A stretch of DNA of 64,000 bases from Cercis canadensis (taxonomy: Eukaryota > Streptophyta > Magnoliopsida > Fabales > Fabaceae): positions 372,001 through 436,000 of the forward strand of contig QAOA01003946.1 in the NCBI GenBank assembly GCA_003255065.1, given 5' to 3'. Of this stretch, positions 1-11,665 are shown in pieces. The notes beneath the pieces were generated by a model, which did no database searches, had not been told where the DNA came from, and saw only the letters and a list, made by a program, of their open reading frames with translations. A program made the position numbers and the translations under genes. Positions within the stretch are counted from its first letter, which is position 1. Every line of letters begins with the position of its first letter.

Positions 1-174
1 GCTCATGCTGGACATTGTTTTACCACTAAGATCTTCTCATTGTTTAGCTAAATTGACTGTGGGTTTGAACTTAAAGGAGGCGTCGTACTGGGTGGAGGAA
101 GTCTCTGATATTTTATCATATGATCATTTTCAACTAGAATGCCGAGCCAGGAATGGCCGTTAGTGGACACCCAC
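1..174 (+). mobile_element. Possible RNase H-like relic of a non-LTR retrotransposon
   Basis: A plus-strand frame open from base 2 reads through a segment with HCLAKL, then ASYWVEEVSDIL, and ends at a TAG near base 174. The pattern (R/H..A..LAK, then W.E..P/S.IL) resembles the C-terminal RNase H region often met in plant LINE-like elements. It is cut by the window edge and no reverse transcriptase is visible. Identity is inferred from a short motif only. Confidence 0.3.
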
Positions 175-366
175 CACTTTTCACCGGTTAGAGAGGCCCC
201 TCTTTAATACATTAAGAAAAGAAAAATTTAACAATTTCACTGGAGAAAATTTTCCAATACTTGAACATCACTTCCCAAGCAATATACAGCCTTAACAAAA
301 AAAGAAAGATAGCAATACGACATCGTCCTATTCTTTACAATTATTCTACAGCATAATTCTGGCACG

Positions 367-3300
367 TTACTCGCAATACAAGCTGCTGTCATCGTTTTCG
401 TCCATAGCTCTATTACTATCCTTATAACTAGAAATGTAGGTGGCATCACTAAGAAGGGGAGTAATATCAAACTCAGTTCTCATCTTTTTCTCTGCATAAC
501 CTTCTTGAGGACAGCATTGACGAAGAACCTGCAAAATCTCTTTCAAGGAAGGCCTAGTTGAGGGTAATGTGCTGGTACAAATAAGGCCTAATTTGAAGAA
601 AGTAATCATGGCTTCCAAATGGCATGGTTCTTTGATTTCTTCATCGAGGGCATCCGCAAAGGGCTTGCCTTCACTATACTGCCGCCATGCCCAATCTGCT
701 AGGCTTGTCTGCTCGTCTCCACTATTGGGTTGTTTTCCAGTTACAAGCTCTAGCAGGACCACCCCAAAACTGTATACATCAACTTTCTCGTTGACCTTCA
801 TTGAATAGGCATATTCTGCAGTGCAATGAATTAATTAGACTACCACCCAAAAACCAGCAAAAAAAACTACTAAGTTCTATAAGGAAATAATTTCACCAAA
901 TGCAACTAATTTTTACTTGCTGTCATCATTTAAATTACCTGGTGCAATATAACCAAAAGACCCGACAACAGCAGACATGGTATGAGGCTCCCCATGCTTA
1001 GCCAAAATTTTTGCTAGTCCAAAATCTGCAATACTCGCCCTGAACTCAGTATCCAGCAATATGTTGCTGGACTTCACATCTCGGTGAATGATTGGCGGCG
1101 AGCAATCATGGTGCATGTAACATAAACCTTGTGCTGCTCCAATGGCAATTTTCAACCTCATTGGCCAATTCAAGACGAAACCATTGTTAGGCGAACTCAA
1201 CCCAGTTGCTGATTTTCTCTTCGTTCCGTGAATCCATCTGTCCAGGCTCTGATTTTGCATGTATTCATACACAAGGAGCTTGGAATTCTCACTTGAAAAG
1301 CAACACAAAAGCTTAACTATATTGGAATGCCGAATTGAACCCAGGATTTCAACCTCAGTCATGAACTCTTTCTCGAGCTTGTGATCCAATTTCTGGCAAT
1401 TCCAAATCCTTTTTACAGCAACATATTCACCTGGGCGATCGGAAGCAACCCTGTAAACTTTCCCTGAACCCCCACTTCCAATAAGGTTATTATCGATCAA
1501 GTTTGAGAAGAGATTCAATTCTGAGAGATCTAGCCTCTGGAATGAAGTAAGCCTCCATGTTGAAAGGTCACGCTTACAAGTCTTTCTGCTGAAGGAGCCT
1601 CTGAACTTATAACAGATCAGTGAGGCAGTGGCTACCAACACAATGATGACAAGAACAAGAACAAGAACAAGGTGAAGGTATTTGGAAGATGATTTTTTTG
1701 AGTAGGGGATTTTGGTCAAGCAGCTTTGAAGGTTGAGATTTGAATTATAGGCACATAGATTAGGATTGTTGAGGAAACTGTTTTCATATGCAAGGTTGTT
1801 AAACTCATCAGGGATTGTCCCGGAAAGCCTGTTGGAGGACAAGTTGAGAAAAACGAGCCTCAAATTGCCAAGCTGAGGTGGGATTTCACCAGAAAGATCA
1901 TTTTCAGACAAGTCCAAGTAAACAAGGTCAGAGAGACGACTTATAGCTAGTGGAATTTGACCGGAAAGTTTGTTTCTTGAGAGAGTTAAAGTGTTGAGTG
2001 ATTCCCAAGAGACAATCTCCGATGGAAGTTCACCAGAAAGTTGATTCCCATCAAGCATGAGAGAATTTAGCCGAGAAAGATTGGTCAATTCCCTTGGAAT
2101 CTCACCCGAAAAGAAATTATTTATTGCTTCGAAAACCACTAAATTTAGAGAGGAGAAAACTCCAGTAGATATTTGACCTGAAAACTTGTTGTCGCTGATC
2201 TCCACTCTGGACAAATTCCAAGCTAGTTTATTAGGAAGTTGACCAGAAAATGAGTTTCCACTTAACTTCAAGGTAGTTAGGTTCCGGGAAGTCCAAAGAC
2301 CCAAAGGAACCTCGCCTGAAAAATTGTTATTGTAAAGCTGAACAGAAAACAAAGATGAACAATTTCCAAGCCCACTGGGAAAGTCTCCGCTAAGATAGTT
2401 AGAAAAAGCGATTAGTCCTCTCAAAGCATCTCCTTCACATAAATATTCTGGCAACCCACCGCTTAGTTGATTGTTTCCAACTTCAAAGTATTCAAGCTTG
2501 GAATATCGGCCAAACTCTGGCGGCAGAGTACCATTCAACTTATTGCTGAATACCCTGAAGGACTTGAGCGTTTTGATTAGGCCTAAACCCGTTGGAATTG
2601 GACCAGATAATTCATTCGAATACAGATGCAGTACCATCAAATTCTTCAAGTTCCCAAATTCTTGAGGAATCAGACCAGTAAAATTGTTCATTGCCAGATC
2701 AATTTGAGTCAAATTCAGGGCCTGGACCGAACTGGGTAGCTCACCAGACAAGCTATTTTGGAATAGAAACAAAGACGTTAAATTTCTTAGCGAGAACAAG
2801 CTACTCGGAACGTTACCCGTCAAACTGTTTGCTGACAAATCCAATAGCTCAAGACTCGTAAGATTGGAAAAGCTTGGGGGAATTTCTCCGATTAAATTGC
2901 ACATTGTCATCCAAATAGTCCTCAACTTGTTCAACTTCCCGAACTCTGTTGGGATCGCCATGGGCACAAACTTAAGATTATAGCCCATACCCAGGATTTC
3001 AAGATTCGACAAGTCCCCGATTTCCTTGGGAAATGTGCCGTTGAACTCATTCCTATAGACGAGCAGCGTTTGTAACTCCGTCAGTTTCCCAATAGCTGCC
3101 GGAATATCACCGGAGAAATTGTTGCCGCCGACGTCTAAGTACCTTAGAGTTTTGAGTCGATCAATGTCATCGGGGATTGGACCGACAAAGTAGTTCTGAG
3201 ACAGGTCGAGGATTTGGAGGTTGGAGCAGTTGTACAAGGATGTTGGGAACTCGCCGGGGATGTCATTGTTTGAGACCCTGAGATATGTCAGGTTCTTGAG

Positions 3301-3573
3301 GTCGCAGATTGTTACCGGTAACACTCTGTTGATGCTTTTGCCGGCGAGGAGGATCTCAGTGACGGTGCCTTCGATGCAGTTGATCTCCGGCCAATCACAC
3401 GGTGAGGATGATGCGTTCCATGATTGAATCGACGGTGGATCGCCTAGTTGCTGTTTAAGTTTCAGTAGGATTTCTCGTTCGGTGCTCGTAGATTGTGAAT
3501 TTACTTGCCAGGGCACTGAAACGCTGAGCAAGAGGAAGAAATGGAGTGGCAATGTGAGGGGCATTTTAGACAT
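367..3573 (-). CDS. LRR receptor-like serine/threonine kinase (HAESA/HSL1-like, subfamily XI type)
   Basis: Two exons: 939-3573 and 367-815, joined over a 123-bp GT-AG intron (816-938) that splits the APE motif of the kinase. I chose the in-frame ATG at 3573 rather than 3636 because it places a hydrophobic signal peptide (LPLHFFLLLSVSV) at the N-terminus. Domains in order: signal peptide, LRR N-cap with a paired-cysteine motif (PCDWPEINC), about twenty leucine-rich repeats, one transmembrane helix (LVLVLVLVIIVLVATASLI), then a Ser/Thr kinase. Kinase landmarks are intact: glycine loop IGSGGSGKVY, VAVKRIW lysine, HRDVKSSN catalytic loop, DFG and APEY. It should sit in the plasma membrane and perceive a peptide or other ligand. 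HRD has the arginine of RD kinases. The closest relatives I recall are HSL1/RLK5-like proteins including At5g25930; the ligand is unknown. Confidence 0.93.
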
Positions 3574-6330
3574 TTGAGATGCTCCGGTTGGGATTTTTGC
3601 CGGGAAATCTTGGTGAAACCAACGGTCAAAATTCAAACATGGGATGCTGGTTATGTTTCAGTGTTTACTGAGGATGTCCGAGAATTGAGATTATAAGAAA
3701 TCAATCTGTTCAAGAAGGACACCAGCAATGCGCTTAATTACAAACATGACACTGAAGGTGATGGGAGGGAACCATTAGTCAGTCAACTGAAGAGTCTCGT
3801 TCAAACACGCATATAAAGTTTAAAGCATATTGTATCTGTGATGGCCAATTGGACATTGCCGAGTTCTTTCTACTTAAAAAACATATAGGTTGGTTAAAAT
3901 TACACACTAGATGGTTGATAGTATCATATCATTCTATTTTATTGCTAATCTCCTACATAATCTAATCTATGCTAATATTGGTTCTGCAGCATTATATGAT
4001 TCATCTTTCAACACCAATAGTTAAGCTGAGACACAGAAAAGGAAAAAGAAAAAAAGAGGGAGAGAAACAACTATCAAGTTTTGCCAATATTAAATAAACA
4101 AAAATTGATTATTGTTTTGTTTTTCTTCCAAAATCAGGGGCTATAATCAAACTCTTACTTTCTGATTTATTGTGGGCTCAGAGATTACACACTAGATAGA
4201 TTCTAGATCATATATGGTTGTTGGGTTTTTGGCGGCCGACCCTCCATCAGTAATTGGTGCTATTAGCTACAGAAAGACACAAGGGGCAGCAGACCTGTAA
4301 TTCACGAGAATAATGAGTCTTTTTAGTAGTCTGGTTATCTGCAGTAGCATACAACTACTACCGAAGAAAAACTTCGCCAAATAGGAATTCAGAGCTCAAA
4401 GTCATATTGTGACTCGTCTCTGTGCTCTAGTGGTCAATTCAGGCCAGGGAAAGTGAAAATGAAATGGGCGACTAGTAAATTGTTAGGAAGTTTCACACTA
4501 TCGTTCCAACTTTTTCATATTCAAGGTTAGGGATTTGTTCTTGACTCTTTCTCACTCAAGTTTATCGCTTTTAAGTCTCCTCGCACATTTTTTACATTAA
4601 AAGCTTTTTCTTTTTCTATTGATGAAGACTTAAATCATTACTAGGCCTATTACTTATTTATCATCCTACTTCTCATTCTTAAACTTGAAAATAACAAAAA
4701 TGTGATGCTACTATATAGTAACAGCATAACACATTAGAATTTGAATGTAATTTTCATACCATGACTTGATTAAGTTTTTTTTTCCATTAAAAATTACAGA
4801 TAATCTATTCTTTCCTAAATCTCATTTCACCAAATTGTAATGAGATTTACCCATATGATTTTTATAAGTAATATCCATTACTCAATTGTCGCACTCATAA
4901 ATTTGACACATTTTTTTTTTATAATATATACAGAAAAAAAAAATATTTTGTAAGTTTCTCCCTGTTTCTAACCACTCAAAAATTAGTGAGAATCGTTTTT
5001 TTTTTTTTTTATTTGTGTTCATATTTTATCGACAACACTTTATATTTATCCATGAAAAGCAAGTAGTAGCTAGTCTTACCTCTTACTAGTCCAAACTTAT
5101 AATTCATGTCTTAAAATAATGGTCGCAGCCAACCACTGTTTTAATTGTTAATTTATAAGTCACCATAACAGACAAGGAAATAATGCTTCAATTAATCTAG
5201 AAGGAATATGACCCCAGGATTAGTTATTTATGTGCACTGCTAACAAACGCAAGTTGTAACGCCATTATATTTCTGGATGCAAATGGATATTGTCATATTG
5301 ATAATGAAATATTAAGAGCAGGCATTTCCATTCTGCAGGCGATGGAATACAAATAAAAAAAAAATTACTTTTTTTTTCTGGACGCAAATAATTTTCATTA
5401 ATTTCATTTTCTATCTCTATCAAATATATACAAAACAAAGTTAAATTATTTTATTCATTTTTATTTATACTTATCTGTTATCTTTTCATATTCTTATTTT
5501 TACCTCTCTTAGCAAGCACACAAGCGCCAAAATACATGGTGCCAGTGTATGCTGGGTACAGCAACGAGTGTAATGTAGTTTTGAATAAGTTAAAGGAAGG
5601 GAGATATGATTGAAAGCTACTTAGACCAGATGATCGGTTTATTTGCAGTAAATGTCACTAAAGAAGCCAAAACCCTTTGAAAACATTTTATTGAAAGTAG
5701 TCGACGCCATACTCTGTAAAAGAATGGTTGGTAGGCGATTCTTGATTATTTTTTGCATAGTCAACCAAATTAGGAGATTATTTATGGAAAATAGAACAAA
5801 TGGACGAATTTGAAAAGTTAATGGTTAGATCATGTCTAGAGTAGTATTATTATTTGCTGAATTGGCCCGCGGCTTGATTGAGCTGGGCCAAAATGGACCG
5901 GACGGACCCGTTACCCAGCTCTAATCCAAAGTAGCATTATTATTTGCATAATTATTATTTTTTTTTTTCTGGAGGATATGGCTGCATGAAGTCAAACAAT
6001 GTGCCTACTTCTCTAGAACATTTCAGAGGCAAGGTAGTACTGCTATTTCTCTCTTAAGATTAGTATTTTACTATTTAAATTTATAATGAATTGAATTTTA
6101 ACTGTAATTCACTATGCAGCATTGGATTTGAAGCTTGCATATATTCTAATAAAGGTGTTAAGGTTCTGTTGCGGAAGGGCGAGGCAAAAGGGAAATTACA
6201 GAAATTATTGGAGAAAAATAAAAATTAGAAATGGAAATTTATCAGATAGTCACAATCTAATAGTTTATAGGATATCAGATAGTTTACATTGCATAATTTG
6301 CAGCTAAAAAAGAAAAGCTAGTTTTGCATA
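3574..6330. other. Intergenic, kinase gene to AAP array
   Basis: AT-rich spacer with homopolymer runs (for example poly-T near 4999-5010). A GC-richer patch at about 5860-5930 (GGCCCGCGG, GGACCGGACGGACCCG) resembles a small transposon relic, but I could not define ends. No convincing gene. Confidence 0.6.
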
Positions 6331-9300
6331 CTATTCTTTGTACATGAAGGGCTTGTATTTGGCAAGAGCTTTGTTCAAGCCACGAATAGCAGCAGATGCT
6401 GCAGCCAATGACACAAGCAAGCAAATCAAGCTGAAAATTTGGAGTCCAAACCAGCGCAATGATCGTTTTTTGGTCTTCTGGTTGGCAATTGACATCTCGA
6501 CTGGGAAATACACCACTAAGGGCCAGAACCCCAGAGCTCCAAGAAGTGCAAGCATGTCATTGAAAAAGGGCATTGCCATAGCAAGCACAGTTGCCACCAC
6601 CACAAATAATGTCCTCCAAACTAGCCTCAACATATTCATACTGAATGTTGTTTTACCAATTCTCAAAGGGTACTCCCTTGTTACAAAACCTGAACTTGAC
6701 CACCTTTTGGCAGCAAATAATTCAACCACACGGTAAACGGGTTGAATAATTACCTGCACAAAATTTATCCAAAGTCAGAATCAAGATTTGCTAGAAAGAT
6801 TAAGCGCAATTGTGAACATTTCTAAATTTTGAAATTGCTAAAATTGATTTAGTTTCATGGGATTGAATGATTTTGGAATTGAAGAGCAGTGGATGAGAAC
6901 CTGATAGGCTCCAACCAGGTGCACTACAATAAATACATTGGCTAGGTCCATTAGCCAGAAGGGCTTGAGAAGTTTTGAGCCGGTCATTATGTTGCCTGCA
7001 GTTTCTGCCCCAAATGCAGCGTAGCCAGAGCATGCACACAAGAGAAAGACAAGTGTCATTGTGGATAACCCTATCTTATTAGCCTTCTTCATTTCTTCAT
7101 TTTCTGGCTTTGATGACTCTAATGTGTCCTGTAATTCATATATCACCAATGTAAGCAATTTTGATGTATTAGTATAAATCCAATTAGAGACTTGGTTTTC
7201 TTCATGTTAAGAGGACAATAAAGCAACAAGTGAGTTTGTGTTTGTAATGGGTCTTTAATGAGCAAAAAATTATAAGTGTCAAAAAATAATCTCACTTAAA
7301 AGTTTAAATTGTTAGATAAAAATACAATAATAATTATATTATGTGCTGAAATTTTAATTTAATTAAAAAAATATGATAGAAAGATTCAATCTTTTGACTG
7401 TTTATTAAAAAATTCTAATACTATATTAAAAATTGATTCAACTTAAAAATTTAAATTATTAAGTCAACACAAATAATAATTTTATAACTAACAAAAACAA
7501 GTTTTATACTAAGACACAAACAAGCTGAAAATGTTCATACCTGGATATCAAATGAAATTTGAGCAAATGCACTAGCAAGTGCCACATTTCCCAATGCAAC
7601 CAGCATATTCCACATCCTGTCTACTGTACTTTGACCCTCGCTTCCCCCAATTAAAGAGGTACTCTTTCCTTCACCTGTCAATCACCCATTTTTTCCCCAA
7701 AATATAGATCCACAAAACCAGTTTTTTGAACCTCAAAGTTGTTATTATCCTAGTTGACACTGCTAATACGAATTTGTTAATAACTCTGAATTTATATAAA
7801 CCTGAATGATAAATGAGAAAAAGAGGGGAAGATACCACTGATGACAACTGAAAGAGACAGTCCAATACCAATGGATGCATACCCAAAGGACATAACCGCT
7901 GCTATGATGGAGAGCCATGACAATTTGTGAAAGTTTGGTATTTGGGACAAAAAGATTTCAACAATTCCGAGCCCAATCATGAATGGATTATTAGAAAAAT
8001 GGCATGGAGCGTCAACCCCATATTTGTGGAAGCAATTGAATCTGCGTATTGCCCTGAAACATGCATCATTAGTACTAATTAATATATATGTATGTATAAT
8101 CATAGCAATTACAGCTATCTTCTTTTATGCTAACAACTTACACCATGCTTATAGATGTTGTTATTGTATAGCCGATTGCGGAGCCAGCAAGAATAGAGTA
8201 CTGGACTATTCCACAAAGTACACACATTGTTCCACCTAGTATAAAGTTGGGCAAGATTAGAATTTGAGGTTTATGTTATGTGATATGTGTAATATGTAGT
8301 GTAGGTGTGGCATGAGAATGTTATTGTTAGCATTAAATGACATATGACTAAGTGATATTGAAATTATTTTCAAAGCTTATAAATTTTATATTTAAATTTA
8401 AAGTTGAAACTAAAAGTAGTAAAACAAAAAAACGAATGTTACTGTTACCTAAATTGACTTTGACAGCGTCCATGTAAGTGTAGTTCCTCTTGCCAGTGAC
8501 TGGGTGTGGTGATCTGTAGCAATCTGCTAGAAGGTTGGAAGTGTAAAGAGTGATGGCAGCAAAGGCTAAGATAGAGGCAATACCAATGATCCAACCCAAC
8601 TGAGCCATGGCCCATGCTAATGACAGCACTCCCGCCCCAATGACTGCCGTTATTATATGTGCGCTTGCAGTCAGCGCCGTCCCTGCGTCATGCAAACTAA
8701 ACCATTCATTCACCACTCATCTTGTTCTTTTAAATTCTAAAATACAACTAACACGAGCATTTCTAATATTCTAACTTCAGATGTTGATATATGTAATACA
8801 ATTATTGGGTAATAGATTTTACAATCTAAACATCTTTATGGATAATATATTGCTCTTGGGAATATATTATTCATTAATTTAAATTTTAATGTTTGATCGG
8901 ATGTTTAATATTAGTATGTGAAGTTGTGAACTATTTTAAAAGTAAAATTGAGTCGGTTAGAAGGAATATTTCTAGGAAATTCATGTACAAAAAAATCATA
9001 TGCGTTAATGCAATTGCGAAAGTGCACAAGATTTGATTTTAGCAAATCAGGAAAATAAATAATGACAAAGCGAAGGGTCAAACTTTTTCTTTTGAGGTCA
9101 AGTAAGAGGTGAAACTTGGAAATATACCATAAATGCAACTAAATGGCGCTAACCGACCTATTGAATATTGAGAAATCAGATTACCTTCTAGTTTAATACC
9201 CAGATATTGACAAGGAACGTCGTATGTAATACGAAGGTGGTTCCAAGACACAGTTAACTCAGGCCAAAAAAAAAAAAAACGCATGGTTAACGTTAGCGTA

Positions 9301-10251
9301 AAAGTACAAAAAAGCACGTATGTAGTCATGCCAGATATTGTAACTCATGGTTTTAAAGTTAACACCCTTTTTTAGCTGATAAAAGAAAGTGAATTAATGA
9401 AGAAAAACAAGCAAAGCTTGACCCAAACATTTAAAATCCACGTGTGAGTTCGTTTCGTATAATAGGTGATTGCTAAATTACTTAGGACTAACGCTATTTC
9501 ACTTGGTGAGATTCACATTCTAAAATTAGTATTATTGCAAAAAAAATTTAAAATTGAGTCACGCAATATGAGTTAAATTTTAAAATAGTTGATAGAATTT
9601 AAGATTAATTATATCAAAAAAAAATATTTATGACTATTTTTAATTTAACACTTTTTTTTCTATTGCTCTATTTATGCATTTTATAAGAAATTAAGTGTTT
9701 TGACTAATATAAAGTGACTTACTTTTTAAAAATTGTTATAATAACATCAATAAATCTCACAAAAACTCTTCAAATAATGAGTGGTATAGCGCTATTCCTT
9801 TTTATGAGATAACACACATTCATAATATAGTAATATACCATTTTTTGACCTAACAGATGTAATTAAGTTATAAAATGGGAAAAAGACAGAGAAAGTAAAA
9901 CTCTCCGATTGTAGTGCTTTTTCCACTGAAAAAATGGGCACGGGCATATTTGTAAGACGATGTAACTAGCAAAAAACAGGTCAGGTTCAATGCATTCTGA
10001 TACTCCCTGCAGGATCTCTCTCACTCCCTCACCAATCACCACACACAACTCAAAACGAAGGATCTAAAATTCTATTCAGTTTTCTGTTTGGTTTGAATGG
10101 ACCAAGCCAAATATATGAACAGTGTATATTACAAGTTTAATTGAGAGAGAGAGAGAGAAAGAGAAAGAGAAAGCTGACCAGTTCTTTTGATTCTTCCATC
10201 ATCGTCGAATTCTGGTGCCCTGAGAGTACCCGCACCCGATTCAACATCCAT
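6331..10251 (-). CDS. AAP: Amino acid permease (AAP family), array copy A
   Basis: Seven exons: 10179-10251, 8449-8682, 8142-8235, 7836-8053, 7541-7674, 6901-7128, 6331-6753, giving 467 residues. AAPs are plasma-membrane H+/amino acid symporters of the AAAP family with about 11 transmembrane helices. Family landmarks: N-terminal DDDGRIKRTGT, then TASAHIITAVIGAGVLSLAW, AQLGW, GYTITTSISMV, CFHKYG, GYAAFG, and the C-terminal KYKPFMYK. The start is the only in-frame ATG after an upstream TGA. It is the downstream-most of three tandem copies and the most diverged: the usual Trp after GT is Leu28 (GTALTAS, against GTMWTAS and GTVWSAS in the other two), the His of the FHK.GH motif is Val, and exon 5 is two codons shorter. 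Intron 1 is 1.5 kb. Full length and intact frame suggest a functional gene; substrate range cannot be read from sequence. Confidence 0.92.
8683..10178 (-). other. Long first intron of AAP copy A
   Basis: 1.5-kb AT-rich intron. A purine-only GA-rich microsatellite lies at about 10144-10172, just inside the donor site. No embedded gene seen. Confidence 0.7.
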
Positions 10252-10520
10252 ATCTGAATTGATGAATTGGCCCTCCTCGCAACTGTAACTAAAATTGAAT
10301 GAAAATGTGTATCAAGGTTAGCAGTGAAAAACGAAAGGAGTTGTTGTCAACAACACAAGAGAAGGTGACGAGGCTGTGTGCGTGTGTGAGGCGGTGACAC
10401 TGATCGAGTTCATTCAAGACAAGTCATGGTAGAAGGTAAATGAGAAAGGGTAGCTAGTGATACAGCTGCTCTAGCTTGGTAAGAGGTTAGAGGATAGAGA
10501 TGTTAAGAGCCTGGACTCCC

Positions 10521-10528
10521 ATTTATAA
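10521..10528 (-). promoter_or_regulatory. Putative TATA box of AAP copy A
   Basis: TTATAAAT on the minus strand, about 270 bp upstream of the start codon at 10251. This would place transcription initiation near 10490. Motif match and position only. Confidence 0.35.
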
Positions 10529-10621
10529 CCCATTAATTAGCCACATTACCACAATCAGCTTTTCTAGCATCCCACACTTCTTTCTCTGCTGGCTATGCCT
10601 CTATAATGGGCCAAGTAATAT

Positions 10622-10677
10622 GATGATGTACCATTCCTTTTTTTTTTTTTTTTTATGGAAGATGATGTACCATTCCT
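10622..10677. repeat. Poly-T insertion flanked by 17-bp direct repeats
   Basis: The 17-mer GATGATGTACCATTCCT occurs at 10622-10638 and again at 10661-10677. It brackets a short insert of T residues ending in ATGGAA. A 17-bp duplication next to a homopolymer tail is the footprint expected of target-primed retrotransposition of an almost tail-only molecule on the minus strand. Replication slippage is the alternative. Confidence 0.6.
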
Positions 10678-11665
10678 GAACTTCCAAATAATGCCTTAAT
10701 ATATAATATTTATTGATATTAATTAATTACTCTTACCTTTTTATATATATGAGGTTTAGCATTAATGACATCCACACATTTTGCCTTTTCTCTTTTTCTT
10801 CAAGAGTTAGATTTTTAAATTAAGGATGTGATTATAATTTCAATTTTATAAAAAATTTCTCTGTAACTATTTAAAAAAAGGATAATTTTGAGAGATTTAA
10901 TTAAAAGAAATCTTGATGAGACATTTTAGATTTATTTTAATTTTTTCCCGACAATGTTATGTGGCCCGGGTAAATAGGACTAGAACAAAGTAGTTGTTAA
11001 ATTATAAATTTATAAAGTTAGATGTGGGGGTCCTCACTAAATGCAAAAATGGCATGTTCTTATCCACATAAGGTAATTTTGTCGAGTATTTTTCTTTTTT
11101 TGTTTCCCCTTAATTTCTTTTCCTCCTTTTCTGTTTACGCGCAAAGCATAAATGGTATATTTGGCATTAACTTGAAAATCAAACGAATAAATGTGTGGGG
11201 CGCATGAAATTTTAAATTCAAGCTAGCCTTGCTTATGGAATTTTTTCTCATTATCATTTTTTTCCAACGAGTAGTGCTTCATATATAGTTCATTGTTGTG
11301 AACGGTGAATGTGATGGTAACTCCAGTTTTCACTTTAAGCCCGACAAAGTCCTATAGTTCTTTAATTTATCAAACGACTTAATAATTAATATGTCAAAAA
11401 AGAAAAAAAAAATCCACAATTGGCATCAAATTATGTAAGCTAAGTATTTGGTAAAAATCATTCCAAATAAAAGAAGAAAAAAAGAGAAAAATATAATCAT
11501 CTTATTAATAGAACAGCGGAGAAACTAAAAATACATCCCTAAAAACTATCCATGTGGACCATGTCTAGTGAAATTCACTCACATGCGCGAGCGCATCATA
11601 CTAAAGATATATAATTAGCTGAAAATGGCTGCGCGGAGTGAAACAAGAAATGACCTATAGCCTAA

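Larger units (their letters stand above)
10252..11665. other. Intergenic, AAP copies A and B
   Basis: Upstream region of copy A and downstream region of copy B. It contains a poly-T insertion flanked by 17-bp direct repeats (10622-10677, listed separately). Otherwise AT-rich with no supported gene. Confidence 0.6.

Noticed and set aside
3574..3636. Upstream start codon at 3636 for the LRR kinase
   Set aside because: It would place 21 polar residues before the signal peptide; the ATG at 3573 fits secretion better.
6338..6736. 132-codon plus-strand ORF over the AAP copy A last exon
   Set aside because: Antisense shadow of a clearly coding exon (similar shadows at 11790 and 15479 over the same exon in the other copies).
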